Source: RGIG4097 sp964599875 (GTDB lineage: Bacteria; Bacillota; Clostridia; Christensenellales; CAG-917). Taken from it: a stretch of 64,000 nt of DNA. Location: the NCBI GenBank assembly GCA_964599875.1, contig CAZRHE010000004.1:1-64000 (forward strand). Direction: 5' to 3'. Shown here in pieces: positions 32,771 to 42,399 of the stretch. Numbering within the stretch: the first letter of the stretch is position 1; the number at the start of each line of letters is the position of its first letter. The notes under the pieces were generated by a model. It was not told the origin of the DNA, did not search any database, and worked only from the letters and a program-made list of their open reading frames with translations. The position numbers and the translations under genes are program-made.

Positions 32771-34516
32771 ATGTCGTATATAAGCCTCACAGGGGTAAGT
32801 TACTCTTATCCGCTAGGGGAGGGCCACAGTCTAAAAGCCCTCAAAAACCTGTCTTTCTCCGTTGAAAAAGGCAGTTTTATCGCGTTGGTCGGCAAAAACG
32901 GCAGCGGTAAAAGCACTCTTGCCAAACTTCTCAACGGTTTATTTTTGCCCACTTCGGGCACCGTCGTCATAGACGGAATGTCTACGTCCGACGAAAAATT
33001 CACTTTCGATATCAGAAAAAAAGTGGGTATGGTTTTCCAAAATCCCGACAATCAAACGGTTGCTACGATCGTGGAAGACGACGTCGCTTTCGGTCCCGAA
33101 AATATAGGCGTGCCCAGAGATGAAATCATAGAGAGAGTGGATTCCGCCCTTGCCGCGGTCGGGATGAGCGAATATCGCTCCCGCCCCGTCAGCAAACTTT
33201 CGGGCGGTCAAAAACAACGCGTCGCTATTGCGGGAGTGCTTGCAATGCGTCCCGAAGTCGTCGTTTTCGACGAAAGCACCGCTATGCTCGACCCCGTCGG
33301 CAGAAAAGAAATTATGGCGATTGCAAAATCCTTGCACGAGCAAGGCATAACCGTAATCAATATCACGCACAACATGGACGAAGCGTCCCTTGCGGACAGA
33401 ATCATCGTCATGGATAAAGGACGTATCGTCGGCGACGGCACGCCGAAACAAATCTTTTCGGGTTGCGACGTAAAAACTTTCGGGCTTTCTCTCCCCGCCC
33501 CCACGGAAATCGCGGAAGACGCAAAGAAAATCGGATACGTTTTCGACGACGTAATCGTGTCGGCGGAAGAATTGACGGACGGGATTTTGAAAAACGTCGG
33601 CGAAAAGGAAATATCCGCTCTTAATCTGCCTACGCCCGAAATCAAAAAAGGCGAAAAGGCTGTCGAAATCGAAAATCTGTCCTTCGTCTACTCGAAAAAA
33701 ACGCCCTCTGAAAAAGTCGCTCTCGACAATATCAACCTCACGATAAACGAGGGAGAATTCGTCGCGCTCATCGGCAAGACGGGGAGCGGAAAATCCACTT
33801 TCATTCAGCACCTAAACGGGCTTATCAAGTGCCAAAGCGGGGACGTAAAAGTCTACGGCAAATCCGCAAAGGATAAGAAAAATCTCAAAAATTTGCGTTA
33901 CACGGTGGGTATGGTTTTCCAATATCCCGAATATCAACTTTTCGAGGACACCGTGGCAAAGGACGTCGCTTTCGGGCCCAAAAATATGAAACTCTCCCAA
34001 GAGGAAATCGACGAGAGAGTGAAAAAAGCACTCGACCTCGTAGGGCTTCCCTACGACAAATTCGCGACGCGCAGTCCGTTTGAACTCAGCGGCGGCGAAA
34101 AACGCAGAGCGGCGATTGCAGGCGTCATCGCAATGCAGCCTAAAATTCTCGTCCTCGACGAGCCTTTCGCAGGGCTCGACCCCGTCGGCATAGAAGACGT
34201 AACAAAACTCATCCTCACCCTCAAAAAGCACGTTTGCCCCACCGTGATTATGGTTTCGCACAGCATGGACGCAGTCGCGGAAATCGCGGATAGAATCATC
34301 GCGCTCGAGGACGGAAAACTCGTGGCGGACGGCGTCCCGTCCGAAATTTTCAAAAACAGAAAACTGGTCAAATCCATAGGGCTCGACCTTCCCTTCCCAG
34401 CAACCGCAAGGGATATGCTTTCCCACAAAGGGATTATCCTGCCCGAAGAAATAGTAAAAAAGGCGGACTTTACAAACGCCCTCGAAAAACTTATAGGGGG
34501 GTGCGCGAATGTTTAG
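32771..34516 (+). CDS. ECF transporter ATPase, EcfA1-EcfA2 fusion
   Basis: A 581-residue protein with two complete ABC ATPase domains that energise ECF vitamin transporters. Domain 1 (about 1-270): Walker A GKNGSGKST, signature LSGGQKQR, Walker B VVFDEST. Domain 2 (about 305-580): Walker A GKTGSGKST, Q-loop FQYPEYQLFE, signature LSGGEKRR, Walker B LVLDEP. In most Firmicutes these are separate genes; here a roughly 40-residue linker joins them without stop. In domain 1 the Walker B is followed by DEST with catalytic Glu retained. It overlaps ecfT by 8 bp. BioY at 42.5 kb is a possible partner S-component. Confidence 0.93.
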   Translation: MSYISLTGVSYSYPLGEGHSLKALKNLSFSVEKGSFIALVGKNGSGKSTLAKLLNGLFLPTSGTVVIDGMSTSDEKFTFDIRKKVGMVFQNPDNQTVATIVEDDVAFGPENIGVPRDEIIERVDSALAAVGMSEYRSRPVSKLSGGQKQRVAIAGVLAMRPEVVVFDESTAMLDPVGRKEIMAIAKSLHEQGITVINITHNMDEASLADRIIVMDKGRIVGDGTPKQIFSGCDVKTFGLSLPAPTEIAEDAKKIGYVFDDVIVSAEELTDGILKNVGEKEISALNLPTPEIKKGEKAVEIENLSFVYSKKTPSEKVALDNINLTINEGEFVALIGKTGSGKSTFIQHLNGLIKCQSGDVKVYGKSAKDKKNLKNLRYTVGMVFQYPEYQLFEDTVAKDVAFGPKNMKLSQEEIDERVKKALDLVGLPYDKFATRSPFELSGGEKRRAAIAGVIAMQPKILVLDEPFAGLDPVGIEDVTKLILTLKKHVCPTVIMVSHSMDAVAEIADRIIALEDGKLVADGVPSEIFKNRKLVKSIGLDLPFPATARDMLSHKGIILPEEIVKKADFTNALEKLIGGCANV

Positions 34517-35357
34517 AGATATCTCTTTCGGGCAATACTATCCCGCCGATTCCCCCGTGCATCGCATGGACGCAAGGGTGAAACTTCTTCTCACTCTTCT
34601 CTTCGTCATTGCGATATTCTTCGTCAAATCCTACTTCGGATTTTTGCTCACCGCGGCGGTTCTTATTTTGATAGTGCTCATCGCGAAACTGCCCATGATG
34701 TCCGTGCTTAAATCCGTGAGAGGAATACTCTTCATCGTGCTGTTCACCGCCCTCATAAATCTCTTCTTCGGGAGTCGCGACGACAGTGAAATACTTTGGT
34801 CGGCGTGGGTGCTCAAAATCACCAAATCTGGCGTTCATTCTACCATAAAAATGGTTTTAAGGCTCGTTTTGTTGATTTCGGGTGCGTCTTTACTTTCTTT
34901 GACGACCACTCCCGTCGCACTTGCCGACGGGCTCGAAGGGCTGCTTTCTCCCCTCAAAAAAATCAAAGTCCCCGTCCACGATATCGCGATGATTATGTCT
35001 ATCGCACTGCGCTTCATCCCCACCCTTTTCGAAGAAACGAACAAGATAATTTCCGCACAAAAAGCAAGGGGCGCAAGTTTCGACACGGGCGGCATTTTCG
35101 CAAGAGCGAAAGCGCTTATCCCCGTGCTTATTCCTTTGTTCGTCAATTCGTTCAAGCGTGCGGACGAACTTGCGTTCGCTATGGACGCAAGGTGCTATAA
35201 CGCCACTCCTCATCGCACGAAGATGAAAGTTTCGAAGATAGGCACTCGCGACGTCGTCGCTTGCCTCGTCGTCCTTGCATACTTCGTCGTCATACTTCTC
35301 GACCGCTACTACTGGTGCGGATATATCGACGCACTCGTCCTCGGAGGTTTGCTGTGA
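34509..35357 (+). CDS. ecfT: ECF transporter transmembrane component
   Basis: A 282-residue membrane scaffold linking S-components to the ATPase pair. The opening GQYYPADSPVHRMDARVKL is the family start, followed by about five to six helices. Two coupling-helix motifs with Ala-Arg-Gly type cores are seen: AQKARGAS near 180 and AMDARCYN near 225 (the second has Cys for Gly). Coupled to the fused ATPase by overlap and to truA by a GTGA overlap. Confidence 0.95.
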   Translation: MFRDISFGQYYPADSPVHRMDARVKLLLTLLFVIAIFFVKSYFGFLLTAAVLILIVLIAKLPMMSVLKSVRGILFIVLFTALINLFFGSRDDSEILWSAWVLKITKSGVHSTIKMVLRLVLLISGASLLSLTTTPVALADGLEGLLSPLKKIKVPVHDIAMIMSIALRFIPTLFEETNKIISAQKARGASFDTGGIFARAKALIPVLIPLFVNSFKRADELAFAMDARCYNATPHRTKMKVSKIGTRDVVACLVVLAYFVVILLDRYYWCGYIDALVLGGLL

Positions 35358-36124
35358 GATATCGCGCGACCGTTTCCTATTTCGGCAAAAACTACGTCGG
35401 CTGGCAAAGACAGTTGAACGGTTTGAGCGTGCAAGAAGTCCTCGAAAACGCTCTCACGAAAACTTTCGGCATCCCCACCTCTTGCACTGCAAGCGGACGC
35501 ACGGACGCAGGCGTCCACGCACTCGGACAAGTGATTCACTTCGACGCGGATACTTCTATCCCGACGGACAAAATACCCTATGCGGTCAACACTTCTCTCC
35601 CCGACGACGTGTCCATGCTTTATTGCGAAGAAACTTATCCCGAATTTAACGCGCGCTTTTCGGCAAAGCGCAAAACTTACAGATACAGCATTTACACCTC
35701 TCCTCATCGTCTTCCCGTCATCGGAGAAACCCACTCTCACGTGATATCCCCTCTTGACGCCGACAAGATGAAAGAATGTGCGAAAATCCTCGTCGGAGAG
35801 CACGATTTCAAATGTTTCGAGGCAAGCGGCTCGGTCGTCAAGTCTACCGTCCGCACCATTTATTCTCTCGACGTCGAAGTCAAAGATATCGCAGTCGCGG
35901 GCGAATTTGCATTCAGACCCCAAGAGATAACCATCACCGTTTGCGGAAACGGATTCTTATATAATATGGTGCGCATAATCGCAGGCACCCTCACCTACGT
36001 AGGCATGGGGAAACTGACCGCGGACGACGTGAAACTCGCACTTGAATCAAAAGACAGGACGAAAGCAGGCAAAACTCTTCCCCCCGAAGGTTTGTGCCTA
36101 TTGTCCGTCGAATACGAAGACTAA
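35354..36124 (+). CDS. truA: tRNA pseudouridine(38-40) synthase
   Basis: A 256-residue pseudouridine synthase acting on the tRNA anticodon arm. The catalytic Asp lies in SGRTDAGVHALGQV near 55, and GNGFLYNMVRIIAGTL is the conserved C-terminal motif. The GTG start overlaps the ecfT stop (GTGA) and gives the canonical VRYRATVSYFGKNYVGWQRQ opening; an earlier in-frame ATG would run through ecfT. Last gene of the operon. Confidence 0.96.
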   Translation: MRYRATVSYFGKNYVGWQRQLNGLSVQEVLENALTKTFGIPTSCTASGRTDAGVHALGQVIHFDADTSIPTDKIPYAVNTSLPDDVSMLYCEETYPEFNARFSAKRKTYRYSIYTSPHRLPVIGETHSHVISPLDADKMKECAKILVGEHDFKCFEASGSVVKSTVRTIYSLDVEVKDIAVAGEFAFRPQEITITVCGNGFLYNMVRIIAGTLTYVGMGKLTADDVKLALESKDRTKAGKTLPPEGLCLLSVEYED

Positions 36125-36180
36125 ATAAAAATCGGCTATACGGTCGCTTTTGTTTTTCTGTTTTGAAAATCATAATAACT

Positions 36181-36214
36181 AAAAACCGCCGAGAAAAATC
36201 CCCGACGGTTTTTT
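36181..36214. terminator. Terminator between truA and the GH3 gene
   Basis: AAAAACCG and CGGTTTTTT ends of an imperfect stem between converging genes; usable in both directions. Confidence 0.65.
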
Positions 36215-36233
36215 GATTTTTAAAAATTCGATT

Positions 36234-38651
36234 TTATTGTATCCGCTTTCTCGTAGATTCGTTTGCAAGGACGTATTTCAAAACGTTGACCGCGCTTCTT
36301 TGCATTTCGGCGCGCGTCAGCACTCCGTCTTTTAGTCCTTTGAGCGTCGTGCCGTCATATTTGCCCTTTATTCTGCTTCCGCCCGGCATAACTACGTCGA
36401 CCTGTGCGCGCACTCTCATTCCGTTATGTTTCAACTTTTTGAAGTCGGGGGATTTTTCGGACACCGTCCACCAGTCGGTCACGAGCATCCCGTCGTATCC
36501 CCACTCCTTGCGGAGAATGGTCGTTGCAAGGTCGTAATTGTAATAAGAGAAAGTACCGTTGATTTTGTTGTACGACGTCATCATACAAAGCGGCTTGCCT
36601 TCTTCCACGCAAATTCTGAATCCTTTGAGATATATCTCTCTAAGCGCTCTTGCCGACACTCTCGTATCCGTGTGATTGCGGTTTGTTTCTTGGTTATTGC
36701 ACGCGAAGTGTTTGGGACAAGCGGACACGCCCGCCGACTGTATTCCTCTCACGACCGCCGCGGCAATTTTGCCCGACACGACGGGGTCTTCGGAGAAGTA
36801 TTCGAAGTTTCGTCCGCAAAGAGGGTCGCGGTGCAAATTCATGCCGGGACCCAAAAGCATATCCGACCCTTTGCGCTTCATTTCTTCACCGAGTTCCGCA
36901 TAGACTTCGGCAACCAATTCTTCGTTCATGGAAGAGGCTATCGCAGTGCCGCAAGGGAGCAAGGACGCATAGTGCGCAAGCCTGATTCCCGACGGGCCGT
37001 CCGTCGTTATAACGGCGGGGATTCCTTTGTCCATAAGGCTTTGTTCGGTGCCGCCGAAAGCACCCGCGTTACCCTCGGTGCCAAGGGGACTGTTCATCTT
37101 AAATTGACCGCGCGCAAGCACTTCGAGTTCCTCGTCGGTCAAGGTGGACACAAACTCTTCAACCGTCAAATTGCCGACTTTAACATCCTCAAACGTGCAG
37201 ATTAAGTCCTTGTTTTGCGGAATCTCTTTCGGAAGCCGCGCAAGGATTCTATCTTTCACGGACACGGTTTCGGTCGCCACTTTGTGATACTTTTTGCTCA
37301 CTTCTCCGTTCTTCGCGACGTGCGGATAAGTGACGTCGAAAGGCACTTTCGGGGCGCACGCTTCTTCGCATTGCTCGACGACGGTTTCGTCGATATGCAC
37401 GCTTGCAATCTCTTCCGCAGACACGTAATCGCCGCCGACGTAAAAGACGTATTCGCCGTCTTCGACAACGAAACAATTCTTGTGTCCCGTCCGTCCGCCA
37501 TCGTCGAAAGACGCCAAATCTTTCTTTCCGAAAACGAGAGTGATTTCTTCGCTTTCGCCGGGTGCGATAAGTCCGGTTTTCTTGAAAGCGACGAGGTTTC
37601 TAAACGGCTTGCCGAGTTTCCCTTGCGGTGGATTGACGTAAAGGAAAACGACTTCTTTCCCCGCTTTGTCCCCCACGTTTTCAACCGTTGTTTTTAGGGT
37701 AAATTCATCGCCGTCGCAAGACAGCGTCGAGGTCTTTTTAAAATTCGTATATGAGAGGCCGTAACCGAAAGGATAGACGACGGGGGTGTTGCCGAAAGTC
37801 GAAAAATAGCGATATCCGACGTACACGTCCTCGACGTAATTATTCGCCTTTCTCGCGCCGAAATTGCTTGCGGACGGATAGTCGATATAGCGCATAGCCA
37901 CGGTGTCCGTCAGTTTCCCCGACGGATTGACTTTGCCCGTCAGCACGTCCGCGACGGCGTTTCCGCTTTCCATTCCGCCCTGCCACGCATAGACGATTGC
38001 GGAGAGCCTATCCCCGTATTCTTTCACCCAAGACGTATCCATGACGTTGCCCGCGTCTATAATCACGACCACTTTTTTGAATCTTGCAGTGACGAGATTG
38101 AGCATGATTTTTTCGTCGTCCGTGATGAGATATCCGCCTTTGACGAGTTTTTGTTCGCGGTCTTCACCCGCCGCCCTGCCTATGACGACGATTGCAAGGT
38201 CGGATTTTTCCGCTTGCTTTTCGACAAACGCGTCGGTGAGGGGCATTTCGTCGTAACAAAGAGGCCAATGCCCCCAAAAACCTTCGTCGGTGGGATTTTT
38301 CTCACACCAATCCGCATAAACTGCGGCAAGTTCGTCGTTGAGTTTAACTCCCGCTCCGCGAAGTCCGTCTATAAGGCTTACTTTGTACGGTGCTTTCACG
38401 TCGCCGCCCGAACCGTATCCGACGTAAAAATAGTCGTTCTGCACTCTGCCGAATACGGAAACTGTTTTATCTTCGCCTATAGGAAGGGTGCCGTCGTTTT
38501 TGAGAAGGACTATGCCCTCTCCCGCAAGTGCGCGCGCTTTCGAAATAAGTTCGGGAGAAGAATCCTTTTCTCCCAAAATTTCACCGCCCGTCTTTTGCGC
38601 CAAAGCGACGAAGAAATTTACGATTTTAGAAAGGGTTATTTTCTTTTTCAT
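36234..38651 (-). CDS. Family 3 beta-glucosidase with reversed domain order
   Basis: An 805-residue GH3 enzyme. Unlike the common layout, the alpha/beta sandwich comes first (about 30-260: GIVLLKNDGTLPI, GRAAGEDREQ), then a fibronectin-like domain (about 290-415), and the catalytic barrel last (from about 475: ITTDGPSGIRL, GPGMNLHRDPLCGRNFEYFSEDP minus ends, KHFACNNQE). The nucleophile Asp is in GMLVTDWW near 755. This permuted order is known for some rumen GH3 glucosidases. No signal peptide; probably cytosolic. Starts one base after the flavin reductase gene stop, so co-transcribed with it. Confidence 0.92.
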   Translation of the reverse strand: MKKKITLSKIVNFFVALAQKTGGEILGEKDSSPELISKARALAGEGIVLLKNDGTLPIGEDKTVSVFGRVQNDYFYVGYGSGGDVKAPYKVSLIDGLRGAGVKLNDELAAVYADWCEKNPTDEGFWGHWPLCYDEMPLTDAFVEKQAEKSDLAIVVIGRAAGEDREQKLVKGGYLITDDEKIMLNLVTARFKKVVVIIDAGNVMDTSWVKEYGDRLSAIVYAWQGGMESGNAVADVLTGKVNPSGKLTDTVAMRYIDYPSASNFGARKANNYVEDVYVGYRYFSTFGNTPVVYPFGYGLSYTNFKKTSTLSCDGDEFTLKTTVENVGDKAGKEVVFLYVNPPQGKLGKPFRNLVAFKKTGLIAPGESEEITLVFGKKDLASFDDGGRTGHKNCFVVEDGEYVFYVGGDYVSAEEIASVHIDETVVEQCEEACAPKVPFDVTYPHVAKNGEVSKKYHKVATETVSVKDRILARLPKEIPQNKDLICTFEDVKVGNLTVEEFVSTLTDEELEVLARGQFKMNSPLGTEGNAGAFGGTEQSLMDKGIPAVITTDGPSGIRLAHYASLLPCGTAIASSMNEELVAEVYAELGEEMKRKGSDMLLGPGMNLHRDPLCGRNFEYFSEDPVVSGKIAAAVVRGIQSAGVSACPKHFACNNQETNRNHTDTRVSARALREIYLKGFRICVEEGKPLCMMTSYNKINGTFSYYNYDLATTILRKEWGYDGMLVTDWWTVSEKSPDFKKLKHNGMRVRAQVDVVMPGGSRIKGKYDGTTLKGLKDGVLTRAEMQRSAVNVLKYVLANESTRKRIQ

Positions 38652-38652
38652 A

Positions 38653-39579
38653 CTATCTCTTTTGTTTTTCTTGTTTTCTCTTGTCGTTTATTATTTGCAT
38701 TTCCTTTGCGGTAATCAAGGTGCAGTTATTTTCTTTTGCCCAATCCACGCATCCTTGCAAGACCACTTTCAAAAACACTCTCGGCACTTTGACCAACGTC
38801 GCGCAGGCGTCCTCGCTGAATTTGACCTTGTCGTCTATGCGATTGGCGGCGTACTTGACGCTGTTGATATCCGCCTCTTTGCCCGCGGGGATTTTCTCCG
38901 CGATGGGGCGTTTGAATCGGGTGTACCAGAAATTCGTGCTGTCGCGATAGCCGTAATCCACGGGGACGCGAGGGAATCCGCTCGGTTTGACGCCGTTTAT
39001 TATGGTGTTGTAAAACTTTTCTTTCATAAGGATTTTATCCACTTTCAAGATGAAGTGGCATCCGAATTTCGAGGTTATGCCGTTGAAGTTTCTATACGGC
39101 GGGTCTATTCCGTCCAAAATTCCCGTCCTCGATTTATCCTCGTACGCGTCTTCGAGGCTATCGTCCCAAGTACATTCGAACACCTGATACGCCTTGCTTA
39201 TGACGAGAGGTCTTGCGCCGTCCGCCGCAATGCCCTTTTCGAATTTGAAAGGACAGTTTTTCATCTTTTCGGCGGGAGTTTCTCCGGGGAATCCCAAACG
39301 CACGGTTTCTTTGAAATCCGCTCTGTCGTCTTCGAGGAAGTTGAGCGCGCATTTGCCCGTGCGCAAAATATTTTGCGCCGTGTTGGACGAGTTTCTACAT
39401 TCGAGAATCATCGCATAGTAGTCCTTGCCCGCTATATAATAAGGAAAGCATAGGGAGTATGCGCCGACGGTCGTCGAGCCGTCCTCGGTTAGAGTGGAAA
39501 TCAGCACGGTCGGCATGGGGAAAAACGCCGAAGTCTGATAAAAGTTATCTACGATACGTAAGTCTTTGAAACTGCTCAT
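38653..39579 (-). CDS. Flavin reductase-like (flavoredoxin) protein
   Basis: A 308-residue FMN-binding protein of the flavin reductase/flavoredoxin family. The N-terminal PTVLISTLTEDGSTTVGAYS and SNTAQNILRTGKCALNFLE segments form the split-barrel flavin site. Longer than simple flavoredoxins (about 190), with an extra C-terminal half lacking known motifs. AGGAGG lies before the ATG. Why it precedes a beta-glucosidase is unclear. Confidence 0.8.
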   Translation of the reverse strand: MSSFKDLRIVDNFYQTSAFFPMPTVLISTLTEDGSTTVGAYSLCFPYYIAGKDYYAMILECRNSSNTAQNILRTGKCALNFLEDDRADFKETVRLGFPGETPAEKMKNCPFKFEKGIAADGARPLVISKAYQVFECTWDDSLEDAYEDKSRTGILDGIDPPYRNFNGITSKFGCHFILKVDKILMKEKFYNTIINGVKPSGFPRVPVDYGYRDSTNFWYTRFKRPIAEKIPAGKEADINSVKYAANRIDDKVKFSEDACATLVKVPRVFLKVVLQGCVDWAKENNCTLITAKEMQIINDKRKQEKQKR

Positions 39580-39596
39580 ACAAGCCTCCTGATTTT

Positions 39597-39625
39597 ATCT
39601 TAAACCATTTTGTTAATCTTTTCAA
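39597..39625 (-). promoter_or_regulatory. Promoter of the flavin reductase-GH3 operon
   Basis: TTGAAA, 17 bp, TAAGAT on the minus strand. Confidence 0.55.
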
Positions 39626-39671
39626 GATTATTATTCGAGTATGCTGAAAAAAATCCCGATTTTCGTAGCCG

Positions 39672-39700
39672 TTGACTTTAAGGCGGCGAAAGCGTATACT
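39672..39700 (+). promoter_or_regulatory. Promoter of nagA
   Basis: TTGACT, 17 bp, TATACT, followed by GGAGGAATC before the ATG. Confidence 0.7.
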
Positions 39701-39724
39701 AAATCCGACGGAGGAATCTCAAAA

Positions 39725-40843
39725 ATGAAAACCACCACGTATAAAGGCGTATCCCTACTTATCGGGGGACGCGAAAGCAAAACTCTATACGACGTTTCGG
39801 TCGCGGACGGCATAATCACCGCCGTAGAAAAATCCGATGCTCTTTCTCCGTCGGGATATCTCTCGGCGGGATTCGTGGACTTGCACACTCACGGATGCAA
39901 AGGACACGAATTTTCCTCTTGCACGAAAGCGGATTTCGACGAAACGGTCGACTGGTATCTTGAAAACGGCGTCACGCACTTCTCTCCCACCTTCGTCGCA
40001 ACAGAATTAGCAACGCTTGAAAAGCAACTCAATCGGCTGTATTCTTTCACGTCGGACGATGCGGCCGTGCTCCCCGCGCATATGGAAGGACCTTTCATCG
40101 ACTTGAAATATAAGGGTGCGCAACCCGCGCGCAACGTGTACGGCGAATACGAGGATAACCACCGCACGTTTTTTGAAAATAACGCGGACAAAATCGGCAT
40201 AGTCACCCTTTGTCCCACAGTGAAAGGCGCGAAAAAACTAACCGCCCTTTGCACCTCTCTCGGCATAAAAACGCAGGTCGGACACTCCGCCGCAGACTAC
40301 GACGAAATCACCGCATGCGAAGAAGAAGGACTCGACGGTGTAACGCATATATATTGCGGTTGCTCCCAAGCGGAGAGAAAAGGACTTTCCCCTAAAACTC
40401 TCGGCGTAGCCGAAACCGCACTTGCAAAAAAAGATTTATTCGTGGAGATGATTCCGGACGGAAAGCACTTATCCGTCCCCCTAATGAAATTCGTAATCGA
40501 ACGTAAAGGTTATCGCCGCGTTATGCTGGTGTCGGACAGCCTTTCTTGCGCAGGGATGCCCGTCGGCACTTATAAACTCGGTGAGGACGACGTGTTTAAC
40601 GACGGCAAAGTTTGCGTGCGCGCGGACAAAAGCGGAATCGCGGGGAGCGTAATTTCCCTTGCGGACGGCGTAAAAATCCTCGTCGAAAACGGAATCCCCC
40701 TTGCAGAGGCGGCGTATATGGCAAGCGAAACGCCGAGAAAATATATCGGGCTTTCCGTCCCCGCTCTCGAAATCGGAGAAAAAGCGGATTTCGTCCTTCT
40801 CGACGAAAAAGGAAATCTCCTATCCGTCCTTTGCGCCCAATAG
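39725..40843 (+). CDS. nagA: N-acetylglucosamine-6-phosphate deacetylase
   Basis: A 372-residue amidohydrolase that deacetylates GlcNAc-6-phosphate, feeding cell-wall recycling or glycolysis through glucosamine-6-phosphate. Metal and substrate residues: FVDLHTHGCKGHEF, HMEGPFID, VGHSAADYDE, VTHIYCG and the catalytic Asp in VSDSLSCAG. The start at 39725 has GGAGGAATC upstream and lies downstream of the promoter; the frame opens earlier but before the promoter. No nagB is visible. It shares its metabolite with GlmS. Confidence 0.93.
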   Translation: MKTTTYKGVSLLIGGRESKTLYDVSVADGIITAVEKSDALSPSGYLSAGFVDLHTHGCKGHEFSSCTKADFDETVDWYLENGVTHFSPTFVATELATLEKQLNRLYSFTSDDAAVLPAHMEGPFIDLKYKGAQPARNVYGEYEDNHRTFFENNADKIGIVTLCPTVKGAKKLTALCTSLGIKTQVGHSAADYDEITACEEEGLDGVTHIYCGCSQAERKGLSPKTLGVAETALAKKDLFVEMIPDGKHLSVPLMKFVIERKGYRRVMLVSDSLSCAGMPVGTYKLGEDDVFNDGKVCVRADKSGIAGSVISLADGVKILVENGIPLAEAAYMASETPRKYIGLSVPALEIGEKADFVLLDEKGNLLSVLCAQ

Positions 40844-40930
40844 TCTTATAGACTCGCAAGGCGCAATATAAAAAATAATAAATTAAGCCAATCGCAAAAC
40901 GCTATCCTGCAGTTTAAAAAAGTTACCGCT

Positions 40931-40966
40931 AAAAAACGCACTCCGTTTGATTCGGGGTGCGTTTCG
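40931..40966. terminator. Terminator between nagA and the GDPD gene
   Basis: AAACGCACTCC and GGGGTGCGTTT arms between converging genes; A and T runs flank it on both sides. Confidence 0.7.
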
Positions 40967-40983
40967 TTTCGGCCTTTCTTTCG

Positions 40984-41718
40984 TCAGTCCTTTTTCTTCC
41001 TTGCTTTGAGATAGCGGAATCTATATCGCAAAAACCATTTCGTGTTGTAAACCGCGCAAGGCGTGATAAGTTTCGCTTTCAGTTCGAGAAGGACGTTTGA
41101 AATCGTCCAAGGGATTATGGGCGGATAGTTTTTGCATTGGCACTTGAATAGCGGTGCGCCGAAAATGTTCGAGTTTATGCTGTCGGGCGCGTAAGACAAT
41201 TTCCTCGGCGGATGATTGCACAGTTGCCCCACCGTGTAGCCCTTGCCTTTGAGATACGCCGTAGCCTTTTCGTGAAAACTGATGAGCACGTATTCGCCCT
41301 CGTAATCCGCAAGTTCTTTCACGACGGCGTCCGCAAGTTCGATTTCGTTTCCGTCGCATTTTAGTTCGATAAAGACGGGGACTTTGCCGCCTATTATGGA
41401 CAGCACGTCTTTGAAAAGAGGGATACGCTCTCTCGTCAAATGAAGTCTTTGTTTGGTGACTTCTTCCGTCGTCATCTTTTCAAGCGTGCCCGGTCTAAAA
41501 CACATACGCCACAAAGAGAAATCGTGGAAAACGACTATGTTGCCGTCTGATAAAAGATGCACGTCGAGTTCGATGCCAAAGTTTGCGTCCACCGCTCTCC
41601 TAAACGCCTTTTTAGAGTTTTCGGGTGCGCCGAAACTCCAACAACCGCGATGTGCAAACACGGGGTGTCGTACCATTATATCTTTTATATCAACCGCTCT
41701 AACGTTCTCGCAATCCAT
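40984..41718 (-). CDS. Glycerophosphodiester phosphodiesterase
   Basis: A 244-residue GDPD-family enzyme that splits glycerophosphodiesters to glycerol-3-phosphate and an alcohol. Motifs: FAHRGCWSFGAPENS (catalytic His plus ENS), GIELDVHLLSDGNIVVFHD (metal Glu/Asp and second catalytic His) and a later FIELKC. No signal peptide, so cytosolic. It follows the TetR gene by 57 bp in the same direction and has AGAGGATAA before the ATG, so it may be under that regulator. Confidence 0.92.
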   Translation of the reverse strand: MDCENVRAVDIKDIMVRHPVFAHRGCWSFGAPENSKKAFRRAVDANFGIELDVHLLSDGNIVVFHDFSLWRMCFRPGTLEKMTTEEVTKQRLHLTRERIPLFKDVLSIIGGKVPVFIELKCDGNEIELADAVVKELADYEGEYVLISFHEKATAYLKGKGYTVGQLCNHPPRKLSYAPDSINSNIFGAPLFKCQCKNYPPIIPWTISNVLLELKAKLITPCAVYNTKWFLRYRFRYLKARKKKD

Positions 41719-41775
41719 AGTTTATCCTCTTATTTTTGTTTGTTAAAGTAGTGTTTTTGTGATTTTCTCTTTTTC

Positions 41776-42375
41776 TCACGCACCCTTTTTGCCCGTGCCG
41801 AAGAAGTCGAGAATGGTAAGGTCTATGATTTTCGTGAGTTGCGTTTTTATCTCGTCCGCGGTGTATCCGCCCTCTCCGAGAATCCACCATTTCACGAGTT
41901 GAATCACTCCGCCCGAGAAAAATTCCGCCAAAATCTCCACGGGGACGGGGTGGTCTTTCACGGGAAGTTTGCCCACCTTTCTTACGATATTGTCAATCAA
42001 AATCGCATGCACTTTGTCAAACACGAGGGATGAATCCGCTTTCGTGATTATTGTTTTGAGGTGCTTCCTTTGGGCTGTCAAATACGTCATAATCACATCG
42101 AGCACGTCGTGATAATAGACGATGAGGTCGCTGTCGCCGTGCACCTTGTCAACCTCGTCGTCAAAGCCGTACATTATATCCATAATACACTTGTCGAGAA
42201 GTTGATACTTGTCCTCGAAATGCGTATAAAAAGTGCCCCTGTTGATGAGTGCCTTATCGCAAATGTCGATAATGGTTATGTTGTTGAAAGACTTCTCTTC
42301 GAGAAGTTCGTAAAACGCGTCGATGATTGCTTTTTGAGTGCGCTTTATGCGCAAATCCGTTTTCTTATCGCTCAT
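41776..42375 (-). CDS. TetR/AcrR-family transcription regulator
   Basis: A 199-residue repressor. The DNA-binding domain (about 8-58) is clear: KRTQKAIIDAFYELLEEK, then ITIIDICDKALINRGTFYTHF. The C-terminal ligand domain resembles the TetR_C group found in Firmicute DhaS/FatR-like regulators. Its promoter contains a perfect 14-bp palindrome over the -10 box, a likely self-operator. GAGGTGAATT precedes the ATG. GDPD downstream and perhaps other membrane-lipid genes are candidate targets. Confidence 0.92.
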   Translation of the reverse strand: MSDKKTDLRIKRTQKAIIDAFYELLEEKSFNNITIIDICDKALINRGTFYTHFEDKYQLLDKCIMDIMYGFDDEVDKVHGDSDLIVYYHDVLDVIMTYLTAQRKHLKTIITKADSSLVFDKVHAILIDNIVRKVGKLPVKDHPVPVEILAEFFSGGVIQLVKWWILGEGGYTADEIKTQLTKIIDLTILDFFGTGKKGA

Positions 42376-42385
42376 AATTCACCTC

Positions 42386-42399
42386 GCTAAAATTTTAGC
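42386..42399. promoter_or_regulatory. Palindromic operator candidate of the TetR gene
   Basis: GCTAAAATTTTAGC is a perfect palindrome overlapping the -10 box of the TetR promoter, where a bound dimer would prevent polymerase binding. Confidence 0.5.
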
